DNA of 64,000 nt from Alteromonas portus. Lineage in GTDB: Bacteria > Pseudomonadota > Gammaproteobacteria > Enterobacterales > Alteromonadaceae. Location of the stretch: contig NZ_SWCO01000011.1 in the NCBI RefSeq assembly GCF_005117025.1, positions 140,752 through 204,751 of the forward strand, read 5' to 3'. The translations under genes were made by a program, and so were the position numbers. Positions 30,057 through 39,667 of this stretch are shown here, piece by piece (positions within the stretch are counted from its first letter, which is position 1; each line of letters opens with the position of its first letter). Under the pieces are notes generated by a model. That model did no database searches. It was not told the origin of the DNA and saw nothing but the letters and a program-made list of their open reading frames with translations.

Positions 30057-30074
30057 GCGCCCTTTCAGGGGCGC
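30057..30074. terminator. Probable bidirectional terminator
   Basis: GCGCCC and GGGCGC pair around a six-base loop between convergent genes. The minus side has TTTT after the stem; the plus side has only ATTAAT. A moderate terminator for the minus-strand DUF4198 gene is most likely. Confidence 0.55.
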
Positions 30075-30130
30075 ATTAATCATTTGGTATTTTCAGTAAT
30101 CGGTAAGGTAAAAACCGTTCAGCTTATTGG

Positions 30131-30943
30131 TTACTGAACATATTCAAACGTTAGGCTTGAAAAGTAGGTTTCGAAATCTGCTGCCGAACTATTTGTAAGT
30201 GGGACTCCCCAAACTGTATTCAGAATTACAGGTCCTTCGACGTCAAATTTAAATGTTGCCTTGCCCTCACTATCCGTTTTAACCGCTTGCTCTTTAGCAC
30301 TGTGATCAACCAAGGAATACGCATCAATAAGCGCGTTACTCAAAGGCTTACCTTTAAATAATACCTGAACAGATAGCGTGTTTCCTGCAAGCTTGTAAGG
30401 ATGTTCAAGGGGTACTATTTCCAATGTGTGGCCAATGGGTTTTAATGCGTTGTTCGTTACCGCGTCACCAACTTGCACAATGGTTTTCGCCTTTCTAGAG
30501 TACAGCTCTTTACCGGCGATATCGTTTTGTCCCCTCGCCTCGCGGTGCGCCAACACCTCAGTTAAGCCTTCTTCTTTTGCATACTGATTAAACTTCTTCG
30601 CTTTTAATGTGCTTGTGGCGTGATAGCTTTCAAACCCTATGACGTGAGTACCGGATGGGAGCTTGGTTGTTTTTGCCATTCCCGGCAGCATTGAGGTTTT
30701 AGGTATAACACTGGCAGCCATATCAGTCACACCGTCAAAAGAGTAGGTGCGTAACGCGACTATTCTATCCCATGCAAGGTTCCAATGAGACGTATCTTCC
30801 TTATGACCCACTTTAAACTGCAATGCCAGCGAACTCGGCTCTTTAGAGCGATAGGCTGTGGGTTCTAGCCAAAAATCATGAGCTTGTACGTTAATTGAAG
30901 TAACAAAAAAAAAAGCAGCAGTAGCAAAACAAGGTAGTTTCAT
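30131..30943 (-). CDS. Periplasmic DUF4198-family protein
   Basis: The 270-residue precursor has a signal peptide (about residues 1-21) ending INVQA, and the mature protein would begin HDFWLEP, the typical opening of DUF4198 proteins. The C-terminal half has a beta-sandwich, carboxypeptidase-regulatory-like character (GNTLSVQVLFKGKPLSNALIDAYS). Family members often accompany nickel, cobalt or other metal uptake genes; none is adjacent here. An N-terminal histidine after cleavage could bind a metal. It is monocistronic, between a lytic transglycosylase and hrpB. Confidence 0.82.
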   Translation of the reverse strand: MKLPCFATAAFFFVTSINVQAHDFWLEPTAYRSKEPSSLALQFKVGHKEDTSHWNLAWDRIVALRTYSFDGVTDMAASVIPKTSMLPGMAKTTKLPSGTHVIGFESYHATSTLKAKKFNQYAKEEGLTEVLAHREARGQNDIAGKELYSRKAKTIVQVGDAVTNNALKPIGHTLEIVPLEHPYKLAGNTLSVQVLFKGKPLSNALIDAYSLVDHSAKEQAVKTDSEGKATFKFDVEGPVILNTVWGVPLTNSSAADFETYFSSLTFEYVQ

Positions 30944-31136
30944 TGCGTCGTTTAACCCGTAAATAAGAGTAAGATTACATACTCCAACTTAGCGCAAGTT
31001 TCCGCGTACGACCACTGTCGTAAAAAACATACATGTACGATACTGGCATATAAGAAAAAGGCGTATAAATACTACTCTTGTTTAAAACAAACAAAAATCA
31101 CCTGAAAACGAGGGTTCGTATAGCCGTATCGGCGCG

Positions 31137-33788
31137 CTACATATGCTTTTTTGTTTTGCTGGTCGGCAATGCATTTGCTGGGTCATCTGGCCAAAAATGC
31201 TTTGGATAGCGCCCTTTCATTTCTTTTTGTATTTCCTTATAACTGCCTTGCCAAAATGCCGCTAAATCACTGGTGGTTTGTAATGGTCTTCCTGCTGGCG
31301 ACAACAGTTCGCACACAACCGTAACTCGCCCACCCGCTACCGTTAATGGCGTGCTTTGAGAATACAATTCTGGCATTTTGACAGACAGCACCACATCCCC
31401 ATTATCGCGGTAATCCAGGCTAGCCTCTCTGCCCGTTGGAATAGTCACGTGAGTTGGCAAGAGCGTGGCTAACGCATCTTGCTGAGGCCAAGACAAACCA
31501 TTATTCAAGGCTGTTTTCCACGGTAACTGCTTGAGATTTTTTATGCTTTTACAGTTTTTTAAGACAGGCGCTAAACTGTCTTTGGCCTGGTGCACCAGGG
31601 CGCTTAATGACAACGGCCAGGGGTCGGGCTCATCGAAGGCTTTTTCTTGTGGTAAATTGAGCTTTCCCGCCATGGACACTCTTCGCCACCATTGCCAGTC
31701 TGCATCAGAAAGTGGCCAGCTTGCTAGAGAAAGCGCATCAAGGTATGTAAACCATGCATTGCATAACGCATCATCCCAGAATGCTTTTTCACGACTTTTT
31801 TCCTGCCCAGAAACCGGTGTGCTATTTAACGTTATGTCGTAAAAGCCCGTACTTACTCTGGCTTCCATTACCCCAGTATCGTTGTTGAAAATAACGCTGC
31901 GCTTTTCGCTGAATGCGTCTGGAAAGGCAAAGCGCAACCCGCGTTCATGTACAGGCTGTGCCAAACGTATTGCCACCGTGCTTTTTATCAGCTGCCCGTC
32001 AAGCACTGCCAGCCATGGCCCATCGCCATTTTCGCTTTCATCAAAAGCAGAGGAGCTTCCAGCAGAAGTGAGCTCTGCACCTTTGCCACTTGCCAGCTTA
32101 TATTCGACTATGCTGGTCTTAGGCTTACCGTTTGTTGTATTCGAGTTCTCTGCCGATTTATCTGACGCACTGCGCCGATAGCCCACCTGCAAAGGAAATG
32201 CGATGGCGATACCAAGCCCAAGGGCTTGCTCATCTAGTTCGTTAATATCAAGCTTTAAGCGTTGTGCTTTTCCATCATTATCTTGCACGTAGCGCGCATA
32301 ACGGGAAGCTTGCAGTGTAAGCTGACTGCGCGTATTACTATTGGCGTTTAGCAGCGCTTCCATTACATTTGTTGCGCCGCCCACACTGATATTACTTTCG
32401 CTAAGGGCCACAACAAAAGGTGCGGCGTAGCGAAGCGCATCGTTTTCAGATGGGCTAAGCCCCTCAATGCCTTGTTTAGCGGTCAACAATAAATGGGCTA
32501 AATGGGGCTGACAGGGTAACTGGGCCAGCATTCTTCCATAGGGAGTAATGCTGGATTGTGAGATAGCATTAACGCGCTGAAGTTTTTGCTGTGCAATCTG
32601 CTGCTGCGCCCGTGTGGGTTTAGTCAATAGTGCCAAGGTATCTGGGCTACTGCCCCAGGCTAAGGTATCAAGTAAGAAGCTACTTAAGTCTTCTTTTTCA
32701 ATTTGTGCCGCATTGTGTTTGGCCAAACGTTCAAAGCTGCTTTTGCTACACAAACGATAGCAGGTTCCGGCCATGACCCGCCCCGCGCGTCCTGCTCTTT
32801 GAGTGGCAGATGCTTGCGAAATGCGCTGCTGGGTAAGCGCTGTAATGTCACTTGACGGATGATACTGTGCACTGTTTTCCCATAGGCTATCAATAACCAC
32901 AGTTACGCCTTCAATGGTTAAACTTGTCTCTGCAATATTGGTAGATAATATGATTTTTCGCCTGCCTTGCGGGTCTGGCATAATAGCGGCTTGTTGGACT
33001 GATTTGCTCAGCGCCCCATAGAGCATGTGAACGGCCATGTCCGCACTCTCAGCTAACCCTTTTATTTCTCTGGCAACGGCATTAATGCTTCCTCGCCCAG
33101 GCAGGAAAACCAATATATCACCGTCGTGTTCGCCTACGGCCTGCTTTATGATATTGCAGGTTTTGGGTACTAACTCATGCGCCTGCACATCTTGAGTGTA
33201 GCGGATATCAACGGGAAACATGCGCCCTTCGGAATTCAAATTCACTACTGGCAGTACGCTAAACGCATTCAGCAACGTTTGAAGTGGCCCTACATCCAAG
33301 GTCGCCGACATGATAATTAAACGTAAGTCATCGCGAAGTCCAGACTGCACTTCAAGCGCTAGTGCCAAACCAAAGTCACTGTGAATGCTGCGTTCGTGAA
33401 ATTCATCGAAGACAATAGCAGCTACCCCAGCAAGCTCAGGGTCTTGCTGAATCATGCGAGACAGCACCCCTTCGGTTATGATCTCAAGCCGAGTGGCAGA
33501 CGATGTTTTCGACTCCCCCTTAATACGATAGCCAACCGTTTCGCCCACATTTTCATTTAACTGCCTGGCTAAGTAGTCAGCTAGGTTCCTCACCACCACG
33601 CGCCGTGGCTGCATAAGAAGTATTTTTCCCTGAAGCGATGATTGAAGCAGCGACAAAGGCAGCACAGTAGACTTTCCCGCGCCCGGCGGCGCCCCTATAA
33701 TGGTGTTGTTAGCTGTAACCGCCTCGCGTAACGGTGTAACAAGTTCATAAGCAGGTAAATGAGAAAACGGCTGTAACATAAAGGGCAT
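31137..33788 (-). CDS. hrpB: DEAH-family ATP-dependent helicase HrpB
   Basis: The 883-residue protein has Walker A GAPPGAGKST at 32-41, the DEFH box at 128-131 (VFDEFHERS), SATLD, a helicase C domain with STNIAETSLT and QRAGRAGR, and the long HrpB C-terminal region (about 500-880). DEAH helicases of this group are related to eukaryotic splicing helicases; the substrate of bacterial HrpB is not settled. HrpA is excluded because it is longer. Alternative in-frame starts exist near the N-terminus (Met4). Confidence 0.94.
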   Translation of the reverse strand: MPFMLQPFSHLPAYELVTPLREAVTANNTIIGAPPGAGKSTVLPLSLLQSSLQGKILLMQPRRVVVRNLADYLARQLNENVGETVGYRIKGESKTSSATRLEIITEGVLSRMIQQDPELAGVAAIVFDEFHERSIHSDFGLALALEVQSGLRDDLRLIIMSATLDVGPLQTLLNAFSVLPVVNLNSEGRMFPVDIRYTQDVQAHELVPKTCNIIKQAVGEHDGDILVFLPGRGSINAVAREIKGLAESADMAVHMLYGALSKSVQQAAIMPDPQGRRKIILSTNIAETSLTIEGVTVVIDSLWENSAQYHPSSDITALTQQRISQASATQRAGRAGRVMAGTCYRLCSKSSFERLAKHNAAQIEKEDLSSFLLDTLAWGSSPDTLALLTKPTRAQQQIAQQKLQRVNAISQSSITPYGRMLAQLPCQPHLAHLLLTAKQGIEGLSPSENDALRYAAPFVVALSESNISVGGATNVMEALLNANSNTRSQLTLQASRYARYVQDNDGKAQRLKLDINELDEQALGLGIAIAFPLQVGYRRSASDKSAENSNTTNGKPKTSIVEYKLASGKGAELTSAGSSSAFDESENGDGPWLAVLDGQLIKSTVAIRLAQPVHERGLRFAFPDAFSEKRSVIFNNDTGVMEARVSTGFYDITLNSTPVSGQEKSREKAFWDDALCNAWFTYLDALSLASWPLSDADWQWWRRVSMAGKLNLPQEKAFDEPDPWPLSLSALVHQAKDSLAPVLKNCKSIKNLKQLPWKTALNNGLSWPQQDALATLLPTHVTIPTGREASLDYRDNGDVVLSVKMPELYSQSTPLTVAGGRVTVVCELLSPAGRPLQTTSDLAAFWQGSYKEIQKEMKGRYPKHFWPDDPANALPTSKTKKHM

Positions 33789-34019
33789 AAAGGTGTTATA
33801 AGTTGATGAGTATAGTGTACCTGATTTGCACGATGTACCCGAACATCACTGCTATTTTTTAAACTTGGTACAAGACATAACGCTTGCGCCTTGTTTGGAA
33901 TTCGTAGGTAGCACTATGACAAGTTTAAGTCTTGATGAACGTGTGGCAACGCTTTTACCTTGCAGGTGACACGTTAACTTTATGTACAAACTAAAGGGCA
34001 AATTTGAAGGAGGAAAGCT

Positions 34020-34673
34020 ATGCGAAGCTTTATTGGTTTAGACCTTAGCGCCACAGAAAAGCTTGCTCTAGACAGCTGGCGCCAACAGGCATTGCCTGAA
34101 GTCATGCCTCGCCAATGGGTGAAAAGCGAATCAACTCGAACCCGTAAGTTTGCCAATAAGCATAACGACCACATCAACAGTCAAGGGCCTGCACAACCTT
34201 ATGCAGTGCCAGCGGCAAACTTCCACATTACGCTAAGCTTTTTAGGTGAAATAAATCATCGTCAGCACGAGGCACTTGTGTATGAACTCGACCAGCTCGT
34301 TAGCGAACCCTTTTCTTTAACGCTAAATACAACGGGGTTATGGAATGGCCCTAAAATACTTTTCGCTGCACCGACAGATACGCCAAAAGCACTCAACGAA
34401 CTCGCCAAACTATCGCGAAAAGCGGCTCGTAGAGCGGCAATTGAGCTAGAAAACAGAGAGTATAAACCTCACGTAACCCTTGTTCGAAAGGCCACTTCGA
34501 CCTTACCACTACCACTTTACAGCCCGAGCGTAGACGTCCACATTTCAGCATTTCATCTGTTTGAATCAGTTTCTACGCCGCAAGGAGTGACCTACCCTAT
34601 TCGTCAGTCTTGGTCGTTAAAGCACAATATGTCAGTAAGAGAAAAGCTGCGGCGTGGAATAACTGACGAATAA
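34020..34673 (+). CDS. thpR: RNA 2',3'-cyclic phosphodiesterase
   Basis: The 217-residue protein belongs to the 2H phosphoesterases. Both HxTx motifs are seen, HITLSF (in NFHITLSFLGE) and HVTLVR (in YKPHVTLVRKA). Such enzymes open 2',3'-cyclic phosphates on RNA ends and were first described as 2'-5' RNA ligases. A strong GGAGGA ribosome site precedes ATG 34020. An insert of about 25 residues (about 36-60) after the first strand makes it somewhat longer than the E. coli protein. It is divergent from hrpB. Confidence 0.92.
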   Translation: MRSFIGLDLSATEKLALDSWRQQALPEVMPRQWVKSESTRTRKFANKHNDHINSQGPAQPYAVPAANFHITLSFLGEINHRQHEALVYELDQLVSEPFSLTLNTTGLWNGPKILFAAPTDTPKALNELAKLSRKAARRAAIELENREYKPHVTLVRKATSTLPLPLYSPSVDVHISAFHLFESVSTPQGVTYPIRQSWSLKHNMSVREKLRRGITDE

Positions 34674-34741
34674 AGATAAATCCAACACCGAGCGAGTCTT
34701 TCTCATTCCCATCGCTTTTATGAGCGCTCTTTTAAAGCCAG

Positions 34742-34783
34742 AAATTGCTAAAGACTCAGCATGATTATGAGTTATAGCAATTT
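34742..34783 (+). repeat. Hairpin in the gap before purU
   Basis: AAATTGCTA at 34742-34750 pairs with TAGCAATTT at 34775-34783, and inside it ACTCA pairs with TGAGT around a nine-base loop. There is no U-tract. It lies 87 bp before the purU start codon and could be a structured 5' leader or an mRNA-end element of thpR. It does not look like a known riboswitch that I recognise. Confidence 0.55.
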
Positions 34784-34869
34784 AAGCTGGTTTTAAATGG
34801 CGCTTAGCCTTTACAACGCCTAGCGTCACGGGTAAAAAGATAGCCTGTTTTTTTAACCATTCTGCCCAC

Positions 34870-35724
34870 ATGCAACAAACATTTAGATTAGTTATAGATT
34901 GCCCTGATCAAATCGGGCTCGTTGCTAGCGTGTCGCAATTTTTAGCCGACCATAACGCAACCATCGTTGAAGCAAGTCACCATACCGATTTACAAACAGG
35001 CCGCTTTTTCATGCGCCATGAAATTAGTACCGACTCGCTAAAATTAGATCACCAGAGCTTTGTTAAAGAGTTCACCCCACTTGCTAACGAATATCAGATG
35101 AACTGGAAGCTGAGCGACTCTAGCAAAAAACAGCGCGTTGCGCTGTTAGCTAGCCTGGAGTCTCACTGTTTAGTTGACCTGCTTCACCGTTGGCACACAG
35201 GCGAACTACACTGTGATATTCCGGTGATTATTGGTAACCACCCGCAAATGAAACAATTTGCCGACTGGTACAAAGTCCCTTTCCATTGGGTAGACTTTAA
35301 AGCATTAGGAAAAGAAGCAGCATTTGCGCAAATCACGACCTTACTTCAAGAGTACAAGATTGATTTGACCGTGCTTGCTCGCTTTATGCAGATTTTACCT
35401 GATACCCTTTGCCAAGAATTAGAAGGCAAAGCTATTAACATTCACCACAGCTTCTTACCCAGTTTTGCAGGCGCTAAGCCATACCAGCAAGCCTATGATC
35501 GCGGCGTGAAATTAATTGGTGCAACCTGTCACTACGTTACTAAAGACTTAGATGAAGGCCCTATCATTGAGCAAAGCGTAAAACGCATTAGTCACAGCGA
35601 TAGCGCGGCTGACATGGTGCGCAAAGGTAAAGATTGTGAAGTAACCGCACTGGCTCACGGTGTGCGCTACCATTTAGAAGACCGCGTGATTATTCACAGA
35701 AATAAGACCGTGGTGTTTGCGTAA
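34870..35724 (+). CDS. purU: Formyltetrahydrofolate deformylase
   Basis: The 284-residue enzyme hydrolyses 10-formyl-tetrahydrofolate to formate and tetrahydrofolate, balancing one-carbon pools and supplying formate to PurT. An N-terminal ACT domain (about 1-80, FRLVIDCPDQIGLVASVSQF) precedes the formyltransferase-like catalytic domain with INIHHSFLPSFAGAKPY and GATCHYVTKDLDEGPII. The ACT domain separates it from PurN. There is no clear Shine-Dalgarno sequence before ATG 34870, and a structured leader lies upstream. Confidence 0.94.
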   Translation: MQQTFRLVIDCPDQIGLVASVSQFLADHNATIVEASHHTDLQTGRFFMRHEISTDSLKLDHQSFVKEFTPLANEYQMNWKLSDSSKKQRVALLASLESHCLVDLLHRWHTGELHCDIPVIIGNHPQMKQFADWYKVPFHWVDFKALGKEAAFAQITTLLQEYKIDLTVLARFMQILPDTLCQELEGKAINIHHSFLPSFAGAKPYQQAYDRGVKLIGATCHYVTKDLDEGPIIEQSVKRISHSDSAADMVRKGKDCEVTALAHGVRYHLEDRVIIHRNKTVVFA

Positions 35725-35743
35725 GTTTTTACACTGATAAAAT

Positions 35744-35778
35744 AAAAAAGCCCGCAAGTAAAAACTACTCACGGGCTT
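35744..35778 (-). terminator. Terminator of the minus-strand membrane-protein gene
   Basis: AAGCCCG (35748-35754) and CGGGCTT (35772-35778) pair, with a further inner pairing AGTA/TACT. On the minus strand the stem runs into TTTTTT. It lies just after the stop of the gene at 35804; on the plus side, after purU, the U-tract is weak. Confidence 0.75.
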
Positions 35779-35803
35779 CCATTTAAAACTACCTTTGCTC
35801 TAT

Positions 35804-36244
35804 CTATACATTCACTTTTATGTTGTTAAACCCATCATCACCAAGCACCTCTTGAAGTCTCGCTTTTATTGCGGCTTCCTTATGAGGATAGTGAAAGTCA
35901 AACCCTCTGCCGTTGCCCTTTTCCAAGATAACTCCAAGGTAATGGTGAGAAAAATTAAGCGCATAGATAGTATTCGCGTTTACCCTGAGGGGCTGGCGAT
36001 CAAGTCCATGTAAAAATTGAAACACTACAACATCACCATCTTTTTCTATCAATTTTTCAATGGGATATCTATTACCGAAGCGCCTACTTCTTAAATAAGA
36101 GAAAAAGCCAACACATAACCCTACGCTACCGATAGTGGACGCGAGTTTTAATTCACCGTCTGCATTTATATTGAAAATAAAAAGAGCGAGTAGAAGAGCC
36201 GGAACACCGAATAGTAGTGCTTTATCGATGGGTTTGCGTTGCAT
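35804..36244 (-). CDS. Small inner-membrane protein of unknown function
   Basis: I do not recognise this 146-residue protein. Two hydrophobic helices (about residues 8-26 and 34-51) are joined by a short acidic loop, then a cytoplasmic domain of about 90 residues contains GDVVVFQFLHGLDRQPLRV and LNFSHHYLGVILEKG. The layout resembles PH-like YdbT/bPH membrane proteins, but the match is not firm. It has its own terminator. Expression alone from its upstream region is likely. Confidence 0.72.
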   Translation of the reverse strand: MQRKPIDKALLFGVPALLLALFIFNINADGELKLASTIGSVGLCVGFFSYLRSRRFGNRYPIEKLIEKDGDVVVFQFLHGLDRQPLRVNANTIYALNFSHHYLGVILEKGNGRGFDFHYPHKEAAIKARLQEVLGDDGFNNIKVNV

Positions 36245-36351
36245 TGTCTTCCCTGTGAGTTTGATTCCATTTTGACGATAAATAAATCACAAAGTGGCTA
36301 TGTATTCAACGACTAAACTCTTTTCACAACTAAATTGGTTTAAACACAAAG

Positions 36352-36870
36352 CTAAACAGGGCTAGTGCGCATGGCACGTCTTAGCTTCATGTAATACCAC
36401 AAGTTTGATACTGCAAACAGCGCTTCGGTAATGGCTAATCCCCAGGTTTGGGTAATCACACCGTATGCAGTGAAATTGATGGAGCCAATAATCATACACA
36501 CGCGAAGGCCTGCTTCTTTACAATGTAGCTCACCAAAGCGATAAGCCATGAAAGTTAACGCAGGCATAGTCTCAATCAGTGAGGTTTTACCGGTTAAATG
36601 ATTTACTGTTAGTACAATCACCATCATGGTTATTAAAGTTATATAGGTTGCAACAGGCGACAGTAGCTTATTCTTTATTAAGCGATAGCTGGTACTCATT
36701 CCTGCTACCGTAATAACCACAACTCCTCCCCATGCCTGCTCAAAAGCCAAAAGAGAGCTAATAGCAATACATAACCCTAAATTCAGCATCAGTAATTTGC
36801 GCTCAGTGTTCGACCAAAAAGAGGCTAAAGCGAATGCGACGGGAAACCCGTGAAGAAGTAATTCAAACAT
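36352..36870 (-). CDS. YgjV-like inner-membrane protein
   Basis: From ATG 36870 the protein is 172 residues; a GTG at 36879 is also in frame. About five or six hydrophobic helices fill the chain, in the arrangement of the Imp-YgjV family (PF10688), whose function is unknown. The motif MAYRFGELHCKEAGLRVC between helices and the closing LWYYMKLRRAMR basic tail support the call. It has no clear operon partner; the gene at 35804 lies 108 bp downstream on the same strand. Confidence 0.78.
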   Translation of the reverse strand: MFELLLHGFPVAFALASFWSNTERKLLMLNLGLCIAISSLLAFEQAWGGVVVITVAGMSTSYRLIKNKLLSPVATYITLITMMVIVLTVNHLTGKTSLIETMPALTFMAYRFGELHCKEAGLRVCMIIGSINFTAYGVITQTWGLAITEALFAVSNLWYYMKLRRAMRTSPV

Positions 36871-37125
36871 GGTGATCACAGTAAATAAGTCAGTGGTTTA
36901 CAAGCTGTGAAATACAGCTAATTCAGAACGCGCGCAGTGTAATTTCCAACCAGCGCAAAGCCAATCAAAATTTGTGCAATTTCGACGAATTGCATACCAG
37001 TAAGATTTCCCCTTCAAACCGTTGTACTGCAAGGAATTACGTTAAAGAGCATTTAACTTATTATTACATTATCTTAAGATGGTTTTTGTCAAAAAACGTA
37101 TAGATAAAAACAGACAGGAAAACTC

Positions 37126-39315
37126 ATGGGTAAATTTAAAACATCACTTACCGCTATGGCGGTTGTGGTTGCACTTGGTGCATGTTCAGAACAAAAGGCA
37201 CCAGAAACGTCTAGCTCAGATGTTCAAAATGCAGCAACATCTCAACAAGCACAGTTTGATAACGTGCTGCTTCAAGAGTTTAAAGGCCCGTACGGCGGTG
37301 TGCCTGCTTTCGATAAGATGAATCTAGAGGATTTAAAGCCTGCGCTAGAAAAAGCCATGGAGTTGAATCTTAAAGAAATTGAAGCCATCGCGAATAACGA
37401 AGCAGCGCCAACGTTTGAAAATGTTATTGTTGAAATGGAGCGTGCAGGTGCAGAGCTTGGTCGCGTATTCACCTATTACGGCATTTGGAGTTCGAACAAA
37501 TCAAGCCCTGAATTCCGCGAAATTCAGGCCGAGATGTCACCAAAACTATCAGCTTTCTTCACGCAAATTACGCAAAATGAAAAACTCTTTGAAAGAGTTA
37601 AAACTGTGTACGAGTCTGATGAACTGAAATCGCTCACGCCAGAAGAACAGCGTATTACGTGGATGACTTACAACAGCTTCGCACGTAATGGCGCGACCTT
37701 AGATGGCGAAGCGAAGAAGCGCTACGCTGAAATTAACCAAGAGCTTGCTACGCTGCACACTAAGTTTTCTAACAACGTGCTAGCAGATGAAGAAAGCTAT
37801 GTTACCTATATCACCGAAGACCAGCTTGACGGCCTACCCGCATCGTTTGTAAAAGCAGCTAAAGCGGCAGCCGAGTCTCGCGGTGAAGAAGGTAAATATG
37901 CAATTACCAATACGCGTTCGTCTATGGACCCGTTCTTGACCTACTCAACCAATCGTGAGCTTCGCGAAAAGGTATGGCGTACTTACTATAACCGCGGTGA
38001 CAATGCCGACGAGTTTGATAACAATGACATTATCAAGCGTATCCTAACCCTTCGAGACGAGCGCGTTGAGCTGTTAGGTTACGAAAATTACGCTCAGTGG
38101 CGTTTAGAAGATCGTATGGCGAAGAACCCAGAAAACGCCATGGATCTGATGATGAAAGTATGGCCAGCCGCCATTGCTCGCGTTGAAGAAGAAGTGGCCG
38201 ACATGCAGGCTATTGCCGATGAAGAGGGTGCAGACATCACTATTGCGCCATGGGACTATCGCTTCTATGCAGAAAAGGTGCGCCAGGCGAAATACGACCT
38301 AGATTCAAACGAAGTAAAGCAGTACTTACAGCTTGATAAGCTTCGCGAAGCAATGTTCTACGTTGCTGGTCGCTTGTTCAACTTCAATTTTACACCTGTT
38401 GAAGAAGGCAAAGTGCCGGTTTTCCATGAAGATGTAAAAGTATGGGAAGTAACAGATAAAGACAGCGGTGAACACATTGGCCTTTGGTACCTTGACCCAT
38501 TCTCACGCCAAGGTAAACGCTCTGGTGCTTGGGCAACCACGTATCGCTCTTACACCACGTTCGATGGCAAGAAAACCGTATTATCTTCTAACAACTCAAA
38601 CTTCGTGAAAGGCGCTGATGGCGAAGCCACACTTATTTCGTGGGACGATGCAGAGACCTACTTCCATGAATTTGGTCATGCACTTCACTTCTTAGCGTCA
38701 GACGTTAAATACCCATCTTCGCATTCTGGCGTGCGCGATTACACTGAGTTCCAGTCTCAGTTATTAGAGCGCTGGTTGACCACCGATGAGGTAATCAACA
38801 ACTATCTGGTTCACCATGAAACAGGCGAGCCAATTCCAGCAGAATTAGTTGAGAAGATTAAGAAGGCCTCAACCTTCAATGAAGGCTTCAAAACCACTGA
38901 GTACATGGCTTCTGCCATTATGGACCTGAAGTATCACACTACCGATCCTAGCAAGATTGACCCTGATACTTTTGAGCGTGAAGAGCTTAAGAAGCTTGGT
39001 ATGCCAGAAGAAATCGTTATGCGTCACCGTTCACCTCACTTCGGGCATGTGTTCTCGGGTGAAGGTTATGCAGCGGCCTATTACGGCTACATGTGGGCAG
39101 AGGTTCTTACTGCTGACGCAGCAGAAGCCTTTATGGAAGCACCGGGTGGTTTCTACGATAAAGAAGTAGGCGATCGCTTAGTTAAATATCTATTCGCTGT
39201 GCGCAATGCAATGGATCCGGCCGAAGCTTATCGCAAATTCCGTGGTCGTGATGCCAAGGTAGACGCATTGATGCGTGACCGTGGTTTCCCTATTCCTAAG
39301 GAAACTAAAGAGTAA
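37126..39315 (+). CDS. M3-family peptidyl-dipeptidase lipoprotein
   Basis: The 729-residue protein is a zinc peptidase of the oligopeptidase A/Dcp family. A lipobox LGAC near residue 20 marks it as a lipoprotein, unlike cytosolic Dcp. The zinc site is His514-Glu515-x-x-His518 in YFHEFGHALHF, with the third ligand expected about 25 residues later. The C-terminal segment SGEGYAAAYYGYMWAEVL is typical of M3. Residues after the lipobox are Ser/Glu/Gln-rich, as in a tether. An AGGAAA ribosome site precedes ATG 37126. It would trim peptides in the periplasm or at the membrane. Gene symbol dcp would be plausible, but the lipoprotein form is different enough to leave it open. Confidence 0.94.
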   Translation: MGKFKTSLTAMAVVVALGACSEQKAPETSSSDVQNAATSQQAQFDNVLLQEFKGPYGGVPAFDKMNLEDLKPALEKAMELNLKEIEAIANNEAAPTFENVIVEMERAGAELGRVFTYYGIWSSNKSSPEFREIQAEMSPKLSAFFTQITQNEKLFERVKTVYESDELKSLTPEEQRITWMTYNSFARNGATLDGEAKKRYAEINQELATLHTKFSNNVLADEESYVTYITEDQLDGLPASFVKAAKAAAESRGEEGKYAITNTRSSMDPFLTYSTNRELREKVWRTYYNRGDNADEFDNNDIIKRILTLRDERVELLGYENYAQWRLEDRMAKNPENAMDLMMKVWPAAIARVEEEVADMQAIADEEGADITIAPWDYRFYAEKVRQAKYDLDSNEVKQYLQLDKLREAMFYVAGRLFNFNFTPVEEGKVPVFHEDVKVWEVTDKDSGEHIGLWYLDPFSRQGKRSGAWATTYRSYTTFDGKKTVLSSNNSNFVKGADGEATLISWDDAETYFHEFGHALHFLASDVKYPSSHSGVRDYTEFQSQLLERWLTTDEVINNYLVHHETGEPIPAELVEKIKKASTFNEGFKTTEYMASAIMDLKYHTTDPSKIDPDTFEREELKKLGMPEEIVMRHRSPHFGHVFSGEGYAAAYYGYMWAEVLTADAAEAFMEAPGGFYDKEVGDRLVKYLFAVRNAMDPAEAYRKFRGRDAKVDALMRDRGFPIPKETKE

Positions 39316-39351
39316 GCGTTAGCTGATGCTCTAATAAGCATTGCTTTTACT

Positions 39352-39387
39352 AGCCCTTGGTTTAATGAGTAAACCAAGGGCTTTTTT
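39352..39387 (+). terminator. Terminator of the M3 peptidase gene
   Basis: AGCCCTTGGTTTA and TAAACCAAGGGCT pair perfectly around a five-base loop and are followed by TTTTTT. It lies about 37 bp after the stop codon. Confidence 0.93.
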
Positions 39388-39432
39388 GTTTATGTGTAAT
39401 ACCAGGCCGCATAGATAATTGCTAATGTTTCT

Positions 39433-39450
39433 ATTGACCTGTTGGTCAAT
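39433..39450. promoter_or_regulatory. Palindrome of the TetR-operator type without a local regulator
   Basis: ATTGACC and GGTCAAT are separated by TGTT. It lies about 225 bp upstream of the chemoreceptor start, in a 359-bp gap (39316-39674). This form is common for TetR-family operators, but no such gene is within 25 kb on this side. The rest of the gap shows no gene. Confidence 0.5.
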
Positions 39451-39667
39451 TATGCTTCACAATCGTTTTGACTTATTTATTGGCAAAAAGTATAAACTTT
39501 GCAAAGAATAGGTCGATAACTTCTCTGCGCTTTAAAAATAATAAAAGCATTAGCGTAAGAATCATAAAGTAGTACTGACCCGCCTAGGATTCAGTGCCAG
39601 ACGTCGCTGTGCCTGCAATGTAACGTCAACTTTGATCAATTAATTTTCAGCATTAACTTACGTGGTC

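Noticed and set aside
33980..34177. Minus-strand frame overlapping the start of thpR
   Set aside because: thpR has a strong ribosome site and both catalytic motifs; the other frame is a shadow.
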